DNA from: a virus | Length of the DNA stretch: 64,000 nucleotides | Virus record (IMG/VR): IMGVR_UViG_3300037427_000542 | Coordinates: 19,601 to 83,600 of that record | Reading direction: 5' to 3' (one strand) | In this document: positions 57,724 to 64,000 of the stretch, piece by piece | How positions within the stretch are numbered: the stretch's first letter is position 1 | Layout: every line of letters starts with the position of its first letter | Position numbers and translations under genes: made by a program | Notes under the pieces: generated by a model | Seen by the model: only the letters and a program-made list of their open reading frames with translations | Databases searched by the model: none | What the model was told of the DNA's origin: nothing

Positions 57724-58250
57724 TGGATGATTCAATTCCAATAGAAAATTTATTGTGTCTAACAAGAAATGGTTTACCTGATGATGAAGAACTTAGAAAA
57801 GCAATATCAGGCAGAGAAAATAATAAACTTAAAGGTACTTATGTGGAACTGGAACTTAGAGAAGGATTACTAGGAGCAGGACATACATTACTAGGCACTC
57901 ATGTTAAAAGAACTGATGGACTATCTAAAGTAGATACAGTATGGCAAAAGAAAGGTTGCAATAGGAAAGAACCTGTCTTTATAGAATCCAAATCAGGCGA
58001 TGGATTATCTACTTTTATAAAAGCTGGAGGTAGTAGTGTTCATTGGGATTATAAGTTACATGAGTTTCATTTTATGTCTATATTTTTCAATAGCATGGAT
58101 GATAAACCTATTGTCTGTATTGTTCCTTGGCAATGGTTACATGGGTTACTAAGTAATAAAAAAGCTGAAGGTTTAGGTAGCTCTGTATCATATAAAGATG
58201 TAAAACAATGGGAAAATAATTGGGATCTTTATAGTGGAGAATTAATATGA
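57723..58250 (+). CDS. Putative PD-(D/E)XK nuclease-like protein
   Basis: 175 aa. KGTYVELELREGLLGAGHTLLGTHVK, then KVDTVWQ and PVFIESKSGDG have the spacing of a restriction-endonuclease fold (Asp, then ExK with Glu and Lys, in IESK). The catalytic assignment is inference. It precedes RNase H with a 4-nt overlap. Confidence 0.5.
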   Translation: MDDSIPIENLLCLTRNGLPDDEELRKAISGRENNKLKGTYVELELREGLLGAGHTLLGTHVKRTDGLSKVDTVWQKKGCNRKEPVFIESKSGDGLSTFIKAGGSSVHWDYKLHEFHFMSIFFNSMDDKPIVCIVPWQWLHGLLSNKKAEGLGSSVSYKDVKQWENNWDLYSGELI

Positions 58251-59137
58251 TTGTTATAGATTATAATCAGGTAGCAATTGGTGCCTTTATGGCAGAGCTC
58301 CGTAATCGTTCAGATGTAGAGGTTAACTTACCTTTACTTAGACACATGATACTCAACACTATTAGATCTTATAATAAGAAACATAGAGAAGAGTTTGGTG
58401 GAGTAGTTATAGCCTGTGATAACAGACATTACTGGCGAAGGCAAGTCTTTCCTCAATACAAAGCAGGTAGGAAGACTACAAGGGAGGCATCTAGTTTAGA
58501 CTGGAGTATTATATTTGAGTCTCTCAATATAATTAGAGATGAATTGTCTGAAGTCTTTCCTTATCCTTTAATAGATGTTGATGGTGCTGAGGCAGATGAT
58601 GTAATAGGCACATTAGCAGAGTATAGTCAGACAATAGGAGAGCCAGGTCCTCTATTTGAAGATGAGATAACACCAGAGCCTTTTCTTATTGTATCAGGAG
58701 ATCATGACTTTAAACAATTACAAAAGTTTCCTAATGTAAAACAATGGGCACCTGCACAAAAGAAATGGGTAACACTACCTGAGACACCAGAACAGTATCT
58801 TATGGAACATATTATTACAGGCGATAAGGGTGACGGCATACCTAACATGCTATCAGCAGATAATGTATTTGTTGATGGTATAAGACAACGACCTGTTCGT
58901 AAGAAACTATTAGCTGAATGGAAACTACAAAGGCCAGAAGAATTTGTTACAGGTGAAACAGCACATGGCTGGAATCGTAATCGATTACTAATTGATCTGT
59001 CCAAAACACCAGAAGACATTAAAGAAGGTATTATACATAGTTATACAACTCAAACAAATAAGGACAAGACAGCCTTATTAGACTATTTTCTTAAACATAA
59101 TATGAGAACAATGGTTGAAGTAATTGATGAATTTTAA
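58247..59137 (+). CDS. rnh: RNase H / 5'-3' exonuclease (T4 Rnh-like, FEN family)
   Basis: 296 aa (T4 Rnh is 305). YWRRQVFPQYKAGRK (helical arch/first acids), DVDGAEADDVIGTLAE (the EADD cluster), SGDHDFKQLQ and GDKGDGIPN match the T4 RNase H family that removes RNA primers. All metal-binding acidic blocks are present. Confidence 0.93.
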   Translation: MIVIDYNQVAIGAFMAELRNRSDVEVNLPLLRHMILNTIRSYNKKHREEFGGVVIACDNRHYWRRQVFPQYKAGRKTTREASSLDWSIIFESLNIIRDELSEVFPYPLIDVDGAEADDVIGTLAEYSQTIGEPGPLFEDEITPEPFLIVSGDHDFKQLQKFPNVKQWAPAQKKWVTLPETPEQYLMEHIITGDKGDGIPNMLSADNVFVDGIRQRPVRKKLLAEWKLQRPEEFVTGETAHGWNRNRLLIDLSKTPEDIKEGIIHSYTTQTNKDKTALLDYFLKHNMRTMVEVIDEF

Positions 59138-59152
59138 CAAATAAGGAAACAA

Positions 59153-59743
59153 ATGAAGAAAATTTTAATACTAGCTACATTAATAGTGGCACCATTTTAT
59201 GCAACAGCAGTAGATGTTGGGGGTAGCGTAACAGTAGGGTCTGATTACTTATGGAGAGGAGCAAGCCAAAAGGGCAGTCCAGCAATCTCAGCAGGAGTTG
59301 AAGTAGGACATAATGGTTTATATGCAGGTACATGGGTATCACAAGTAGACTATGGTGACAATTCAGATTATGAGTACGACTTTTATGCTGGATATGGATA
59401 CGATATAACAGACGAATTGTCAGTAGATGTAGGTTTAATCCAATATAACTTTAATAATGAGTCTGGAAACCAATTAGAAGAATGGTATACCAGTGCAACC
59501 TTTAGGAGATTTACAGCAATATATTATCAAGACTTAGACAATAGTGATAATCATTTTGCAGAATACAGCTATGAGATACCTGTTGATAATGTAAGCCTAT
59601 CGGTATTCTATCAAGATCCTATGGATTTTTATGGTATAAATATAAGTAAGGATATAAACAGTTACACATTAGCAGCTACAGTAGGACAAGGACGAGATGA
59701 ATTGGGCTCAGAAGCTGTTGTAAGTGTAGCATATAATTTTTAA
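59153..59743 (+). CDS. Outer-membrane barrel protein (TIGR02001/Gcw_chp-like)
   Basis: 196 aa. Signal peptide MKKILILATLIVAPFYATA, then SVTVGSDYLWRGASQKGSPA (the family's SDYxxRGxSQ signature), DYEYDFYAGYGYDI and alternating aromatic strands, ending SVAYNF with terminal Phe as in outer-membrane barrels. Bacterial members are porin-like. Second outer-membrane protein in the window. Confidence 0.8.
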   Translation: MKKILILATLIVAPFYATAVDVGGSVTVGSDYLWRGASQKGSPAISAGVEVGHNGLYAGTWVSQVDYGDNSDYEYDFYAGYGYDITDELSVDVGLIQYNFNNESGNQLEEWYTSATFRRFTAIYYQDLDNSDNHFAEYSYEIPVDNVSLSVFYQDPMDFYGINISKDINSYTLAATVGQGRDELGSEAVVSVAYNF

Positions 59744-59757
59744 ATATGGAGAACACA

Positions 59758-60255
59758 ATGGAACCAACAAAGTTTAGACAAGTTAACGAAGCTTTTGATT
59801 GGGTATTTGAAGCGCCTAAAAAGGATCAGGTTGATAGGCTTAAAACAATAGCATCTAAGAATCAGACTATTGTTCCTTTTACAAGATGGGGCGTGGGTGC
59901 TGAAGACATAGACTGGAAACTACCAGAAGGAATACCTGATGCAACTAAAATTAAAGATGATATACCAGATGATATGGGCGAGTCTACTCTTACACTAGAG
60001 TTTAGACGAATTAAATCCTTTACAGATCCTACATCTAATATGGCAAACTTAGCACCTTGGAAGCGTGAGATGAATTGGATGTCTATTATTGAAGGTGTAC
60101 ATCACAAAGAGGCAGAGTTCTTAACAGCAGTTAAGGATAAACAACTTCTAAATCTCTATCCTAAACTTGAAGCTATCCTAGGCGACTTAGGTATTACAGA
60201 ATATGTAAAGCCTAAGAAGACAAGGAAGAAGGCTGTCAAGAAGAGTGCCAAGTAA
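59758..60255 (+). CDS. Conserved T4-like phage protein
   Basis: 165 aa from ATG 59758 (GGAG 6 nt upstream; ATG 59746 is an alternative). VNEAFDWVFEAPKKDQVDRL, FTRWGVGAEDIDWKLPEG, a FRRIKSF element and a C-terminal basic tail KPKKTRKKAVKKSAK. Not assigned. The end overlaps radical SAM 3 by 11 nt. Confidence 0.65.
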   Translation: MEPTKFRQVNEAFDWVFEAPKKDQVDRLKTIASKNQTIVPFTRWGVGAEDIDWKLPEGIPDATKIKDDIPDDMGESTLTLEFRRIKSFTDPTSNMANLAPWKREMNWMSIIEGVHHKEAEFLTAVKDKQLLNLYPKLEAILGDLGITEYVKPKKTRKKAVKKSAK

Positions 60256-61348
60256 ATATTGGAAATACGAAAATATAAAGAGCGTACATTTAGAGGTATC
60301 AACTCTTTGTAACTCTATTTGTCCGTGGTGTCCTAGATATGAGAACTTCTCACCTAATCTAAATCCTAATATCGTTGAAGGCTCTTACACACTTCAACGA
60401 TTTACATCTGACTTCCCGATTAATTTTATAAAACAAATAAGGCATTGGACATTTGCTGGGGACTATGGAGATCCTTGTACTGCGCCAGAGCTGTTAGATA
60501 TATTATACTACATTAATGAACACAACTCTAAATGTAGCATTCAGATTAATACCAATGGTGGTATGAAAACAGAAAGATTTTGGTATGACTTGGGTATGCT
60601 GTTTACTAAAAACAAGAGTAGGTATGTTATATTTTCTGTTGATGGCTTGGAAGATACTAATCACATATACAGACGAAATGTTAAATGGCATAAGGTTGTA
60701 AGAGCCATGAGAACTTATAGCAACACAGGAGCCACAGGTATATGGGAGTATCTAAAATTTAAACACAATGAACACCAGCTATCTACAGCAGAGGATATGG
60801 CAAAAGACTTAGGCTTTGAGATTAGATTCAAGAACCCTAATGGTTTTGAGGGAGCGCCAATGCCTGCTAGGGATAAGGATTACAATATAGAATATGAGAT
60901 ATATCCTCAAACAGGTAATGAGATAAAGGCTATTGATGAGAGAACTAAGAACTGGATAAAGACTCTTGATGTAACAGATACATATAAAGTATATAACAAA
61001 AGACAAACTAAGGTTAATTGTAGTGCTAATCATAAGTTTGGTGGAGGCTATGAGGTTAGAATAAACTATGACGGCACAGTTTGGCCTTGTAGTTTCTTTG
61101 GACACTTATCCAGCAAGGACTTAACTAATAGATATGTAGGCAAACCACAACAGGCACAGATGTATGACTTATTTAAGGATACAGACAACAATTTAAACAA
61201 CAGAAGTCTAAAGGAAATATTAGATGCTGATCCTTTTAAGAATGTTTACGAGGGTTGGGAAGGTAATAATATAATGTTATGTTCAGACTCTTGTGGTGAA
61301 TTTAAAACAATGGAGAAGATATATGGAAGTTCTGCTGACAGGCGGTAA
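60245..61348 (+). CDS. Radical SAM protein 3 (SPASM-like)
   Basis: 367 aa from GTG 60245. Cluster motif at Cys22, Cys26, Cys29 (CNSICPWC), GGDxxxxP-equivalent AGDYGDPC, INTNGG and a C-terminal Cys set (TKVNCS; VWPCSFFGH; MLCSDSCGEF), resembling SPASM auxiliary clusters. Substrate unknown. Overlaps the SDR-like gene by 26 nt. Confidence 0.8.
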   Translation: MPSKYWKYENIKSVHLEVSTLCNSICPWCPRYENFSPNLNPNIVEGSYTLQRFTSDFPINFIKQIRHWTFAGDYGDPCTAPELLDILYYINEHNSKCSIQINTNGGMKTERFWYDLGMLFTKNKSRYVIFSVDGLEDTNHIYRRNVKWHKVVRAMRTYSNTGATGIWEYLKFKHNEHQLSTAEDMAKDLGFEIRFKNPNGFEGAPMPARDKDYNIEYEIYPQTGNEIKAIDERTKNWIKTLDVTDTYKVYNKRQTKVNCSANHKFGGGYEVRINYDGTVWPCSFFGHLSSKDLTNRYVGKPQQAQMYDLFKDTDNNLNNRSLKEILDADPFKNVYEGWEGNNIMLCSDSCGEFKTMEKIYGSSADRR

Positions 61349-61811
61349 TAGTAAGTTTGGTGCTGAACTAGCAAAGCAAATGCACTTCCAAATGAATTGG
61401 AATGTAGAACTTGTTCCTCGACAACATTTAGATGAGGCAATACAAGTATCAAAGAAACATTATGATCTTATATTCTTTAATCATAATAAGCCTGTAGTTG
61501 ATTGGAACTTTGATAAGTATCCTTCAGAGTTATTAAAACAAGTAACTGCTGATAAAGTGGGTTGGATGATTACTTATGCTGCACTTACACCAACAGAACA
61601 AGGCGATTATAATATAGGTTTCTGGCAGTATGTGGCACAGAAAGGAGTATATATTAATCAGATGAAGTTTTACTCTAAACGATTCACAACCTTTGTATTT
61701 GATCCTGGTATTATTACAGAGGACAATAGATCTAGTATTGCAAGTGAGTTTATTGAAGTGTGCCCAACGATTAAAGATGTCTACAGAAGTTCTGTAGGAT
61801 CAGGCCTATAA
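61323..61811 (+). CDS. Short-chain dehydrogenase-like Rossmann protein
   Basis: 162 aa from ATG 61323. MEVLLTGGNSKFGAELAKQM is a TGxxxxxG-type NAD(P) motif, with a NH-D pair and Tyr regions later. It is too short for a full SDR (about 250), so it is a reduced or divergent form. Convergent with the - strand gene, overlapping it by 31 nt. Confidence 0.5.
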   Translation: MEVLLTGGNSKFGAELAKQMHFQMNWNVELVPRQHLDEAIQVSKKHYDLIFFNHNKPVVDWNFDKYPSELLKQVTADKVGWMITYAALTPTEQGDYNIGFWQYVAQKGVYINQMKFYSKRFTTFVFDPGIITEDNRSSIASEFIEVCPTIKDVYRSSVGSGL

Positions 61812-62311
61812 GGATCGTAGAACCTACCCCATTGATATCCTTCTGGTAGTGGTTCGCTAACAGCTATTGTAGTAGTTACACCCTCAGGCGATACACACCA
61901 TCGTCTCTTCTCTTTAAAGTTAGAAGCATAAGACATTTTTATACGAGTGTCTTTACTATGTTGTTTACCATACATTGGATTGTTCTCACCGCCTCGAGTA
62001 TTAGTCATAGTCTTAGATACTTTCTCTCTAAACTCTGGGCTCCTACCATTCTTTACTGCTGGATGATTCTTACCTAACTTGGCTTGTCTTATTCTTTCCA
62101 GGCCTTCAGGTGTGTGGTGTTTGGTTCGTTCTCGCGCTGTATCGTTTACAACAGGCAATCCTAGATGTAGTGCATGCTCTCTTATTTGTTCAATAGTAGA
62201 GAACCTTCTTATCAGTTCACGAGGCTTTGGAACATCCTGTACATGATTGTTGTCTACGATATATAGACTGCCTTTGTGATTAAATAGAAAGAATAACGAA
62301 GCTTTAGACAT
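61781..62311 (-). CDS. NUMOD3-type DNA-binding protein (homing-endonuclease relative)
   Basis: 176 aa on the - strand. GKNHPAVKNGRS followed by ENNPMYGKQHSKDTRIKMS matches NUMOD3 motifs found in GIY-YIG and HNH homing endonucleases. No catalytic GIY-YIG or HNH core is visible in the 50-residue N-terminal part (SLYIVDNNHV), so the nuclease may be degraded, or this is a NUMOD3-only protein. It follows the 513-aa gene immediately (start overlaps by 1 nt). Confidence 0.6.
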   Translation of the reverse strand: MSKASLFFLFNHKGSLYIVDNNHVQDVPKPRELIRRFSTIEQIREHALHLGLPVVNDTARERTKHHTPEGLERIRQAKLGKNHPAVKNGRSPEFREKVSKTMTNTRGGENNPMYGKQHSKDTRIKMSYASNFKEKRRWCVSPEGVTTTIAVSEPLPEGYQWGRFYDPYRPDPTELL

Positions 62312-63852
62312 TAAGCACCTTCAATATAGTCTATGTCTACGCCTGTTAATTTAGCAGTATCTTTAGAATTTTCAACAACAGATCTATAATAGATATATTC
62401 TCTTGGTGTGCCTTTATTTTTAGTTTCTATCTTAACACGAAGTTCTAATATGGCAATGCCTTTTGTGTCTGTTATATCTGAATGAGCTCTAATTATATGT
62501 CTAGGTAATCTACCACCTTTACTATCTGTTTCTACATTTTCAATACTGAAATACTCATACCTTTTAATGTTATCATGTATTAGATTAAAGTCTTTGAGTG
62601 TTGGTATACCAGAGTCTAATAAGTTTAATTGAGGAACCTCTCCATCTTCTTTTTGTGCGTGATATTTTGTGGCATCTGCAAATCTTGTAACTGATGCTTT
62701 ATCCCATTTTGTTATTTTATTATAACCACCTCTTTTCATTGCTCCTGTTTTATATGCTAGACTTAAGGCCTTGTCAGCTTCTTGTGGTATTGCATTCATA
62801 TGTTTTTTATATGTTGGTCCTATACTGTTTATATCTGCACCATAAAATTCAGACATTAGCTTTTTTAATGTAGGGAACTCTGTACCACCACGCTGTCCAA
62901 ATTGTTTTATTCCTGCTACCTTAACTGATATTTCCATAGAAGTTTCTTTATTGTTACCATTCTCATCTGTAAACGATACATCTATATCTTTCTTTGTACC
63001 TTTTTGATCCTCGAGTCCCTGAGCTTTTACTGTAATAATATCTCTTCTGCCATTTTCATAAAAGAGTCTATCCCACCCAACAACATTTTCAGAATTAGCA
63101 TATTTTACAGCGGCATCATATATACCATCCATTTTACCTGAACGAACTCTAGGCGTTACCAGTGCTTTCATATCTGCTGTTGCTAATCCTAGTATCCAAA
63201 TAATTGCATCGGGATCAAGAACATCTGTCTTACTTCCTTCTTTAGGAGGCATGTTAGGAGAACTAAACTTATCGCCTATGGTTACAACATTTGCTGGATT
63301 TGTTCCTAAAGCCTCAATAACTTTTTCTACATCATGTCTTTGTACAATCATTCCTGGTTTTTCTTTCCTAAACCTAGCCACAATAGCTGCACTCATTATT
63401 CCTTCAGCAACATTACCTCTATTGTAAGGTGTCTTTCCATCTTTAAAGTTCTCATCTTTATATAATCTCTTTAACTTTAAAATGTTTTCAGACTCTCCGC
63501 CTTCTGAAGCACTCTTACCTAATTTTTTTGCTTGTGTTGAACCATATTCTTCTGCATTTTCTATTGCCTTTTTCCAAGCAGTTTTAGCTGTAGAGTCTAA
63601 AGTAACTTCCATGAATATATTATTACCTGCATTTTGCATTCTATTAATTATAGTAGCATCGGTATTAAGGTTTATCTTATTCATTTTACCTGCTATTAAT
63701 TCATATAGATTCTTTATAACTGCTTTGCCTGTGGGATTCTTGCTTGTAGGAGTAAAGTCTACAGTAAATGGCGTACCATTCTTTAGCATAGTCCAAAAGA
63801 CAACTTGTCTTGTATCATATTTTATTATCTCATTAGCATCTAACTTTGCCAT
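62311..63852 (-). CDS. Putative restriction-nuclease-like protein
   Basis: 513 aa on the - strand, AGGAG site. RGNVAEGIMSAAIVARF (about 144-160), then ITVKAQG, KDIDVSFTDENG and ETSMEISVKVAGIKQFGQRGGTEF (acidic residues, then S-V-K, then Gln) suggest a PD-(D/E)XK-type nuclease core. I recall a T4-like phage family with the RGNxAEGI pattern. Catalysis and target are inference. It is led by its own promoter and is one of only two genes on this strand. Confidence 0.55.
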   Translation of the reverse strand: MAKLDANEIIKYDTRQVVFWTMLKNGTPFTVDFTPTSKNPTGKAVIKNLYELIAGKMNKINLNTDATIINRMQNAGNNIFMEVTLDSTAKTAWKKAIENAEEYGSTQAKKLGKSASEGGESENILKLKRLYKDENFKDGKTPYNRGNVAEGIMSAAIVARFRKEKPGMIVQRHDVEKVIEALGTNPANVVTIGDKFSSPNMPPKEGSKTDVLDPDAIIWILGLATADMKALVTPRVRSGKMDGIYDAAVKYANSENVVGWDRLFYENGRRDIITVKAQGLEDQKGTKKDIDVSFTDENGNNKETSMEISVKVAGIKQFGQRGGTEFPTLKKLMSEFYGADINSIGPTYKKHMNAIPQEADKALSLAYKTGAMKRGGYNKITKWDKASVTRFADATKYHAQKEDGEVPQLNLLDSGIPTLKDFNLIHDNIKRYEYFSIENVETDSKGGRLPRHIIRAHSDITDTKGIAILELRVKIETKNKGTPREYIYYRSVVENSKDTAKLTGVDIDYIEGA

Positions 63853-63873
63853 CTGTATCTCCTTTATTTAACA

Positions 63874-63902
63874 AGTATGCACTTTAGGGCACCAAATGTC
63901 AA
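63874..63902 (-). promoter_or_regulatory. Sigma70-like promoter for the - strand island
   Basis: Reading the - strand: TTGACA (63897-63902), 17-bp spacer, CATACT (63874-63879). The spacer ends AAAGTG before CATA, like the GTGCATAAT of the + strand promoters. Confidence 0.7.
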
Positions 63903-63920
63903 CCTATTGTTTCTTTTATT

Positions 63921-63928
63921 TATAAATA
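63921..63928 (+). promoter_or_regulatory. T4-type late promoter TATAAATA (63959 gene)
   Basis: Exact TATAAATA, 30 nt before the next + strand ATG, which has its own AAGGAG. Confidence 0.65.
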
Positions 63929-63958
63929 AGAATAGGACTTATATAAAAAGGAGATATC

Positions 63959-64000
63959 ATGAGTAAGTTTAATAAACTACTAGATGCTAAATTTGAACCG
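63959..64000 (+). CDS. Start of a late gene, cut by the window end
   Basis: ATG 63959 with AAGGAG upstream opens a frame (MSKFNKLLDAKFEP) that runs off the window. Downstream of a late promoter. Too short to identify. Confidence 0.55.
   Translation, partial: MSKFNKLLDAKFEP

Noticed and set aside
10-63990. Photosynthesis or carbon auxiliary genes of cyanophages
   Set aside because: No psbA, psbD, hli, talC, zwf or phoH-like gene was found in this window, so a cyanobacterial host is not supported here.
1-64000. CRISPR array, integrase, attachment site or insertion sequence
   Set aside because: No regularly spaced direct repeats, no integrase/transposase motifs and no terminal inverted repeats were seen.

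Overview
The window is part of the genome of a T4-like marine myovirus. It is visibly AT-rich and almost fully coding. Genes sit head to tail on the + strand with short overlaps, and only one two-gene island lies on the - strand (61.8-63.9 kb). Most of the T4 replication and recombination core is here: gp47/gp46, gp45 clamp, gp44/gp62 clamp loader, RegA, gp43 polymerase, UvsX, gp41 helicase, gp61 primase, NrdA/NrdB, and an RNase H/FEN-like exonuclease. There is a late lysis pair (i-spanin/o-spanin), but no capsid, portal, terminase, sheath or baseplate gene is recognisable. The host is inferred to be a Gram-negative marine proteobacterium, because the phage encodes a TonB-dependent receptor, a second outer-membrane barrel, spanins and CobS/CobT-like genes. 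No photosynthesis gene is seen. Nothing in the window names the host.

Layout. 0-9 kb: end of a probable pyrimidine-dimer glycosylase, two T-fold proteins (one QueD-like), a glycosyltransferase, gp47-gp46, a methyltransferase, glutaredoxin, two SET-domain proteins, peptide deformylase and a ClpP-like protease. 9-15.5 kb: a secreted protein, a BtuB-like TonB-dependent receptor, then CobT-like (VWA plus HEVGH) and CobS-like (AAA+) genes, each behind its own promoter. 15.5-24.6 kb: a crotonase and an SGNH-hydrolase-like gene, gp45, peroxiredoxin, gp44, small genes, gp62, regA, radical SAM, prolyl-hydroxylase-like oxygenase, Hsp20, Sm-like protein and SNase. 24.6-31.7 kb: gp43, nucleotide-sugar dehydrogenase, UvsX, gp41. 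31.7-37.5 kb: small membrane proteins (one MscS-like), a second oxygenase, an HTH protein, tRNA-Thr(UGU), a cytidylyltransferase and a glycosyltransferase. 37.5-49 kb: a late, virion/lysis-type block of Lys-rich proteins, spanins and a B12-binding radical SAM enzyme. 49-60 kb: primase, NrdA, QueC-like, NrdB, a cupin, a GIY-YIG-like protein and RNase H. 60-64 kb: a third radical SAM enzyme and the - strand nuclease-like island.

Regulation can be read in the sequence. Eight + strand sigma70-like promoters and one on the - strand all have an exact 17-bp spacer. In several, an inverted repeat fills the spacer (ACTCTT-N7-AAGAGT). In another subclass a TGGTC-N5-GACCA palindrome abuts the -35 box. 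A second set of TATAAATA elements matches the T4 late promoter. Four of these lie exactly 5 nt before an ATG that has no Shine-Dalgarno, which predicts leaderless late mRNAs. A run of nine A between two Lys-rich late ORFs is a good candidate -1 frameshift site.

The genes combine a self-contained replisome and dNTP supply with host-modifying functions: possible cobalamin or metal handling (TonB receptor, CobS/CobT-like, B12-binding radical SAM), deazaguanine or modified-base chemistry (QueD, QueC-like), redox and protein quality control, and sugar and surface chemistry.
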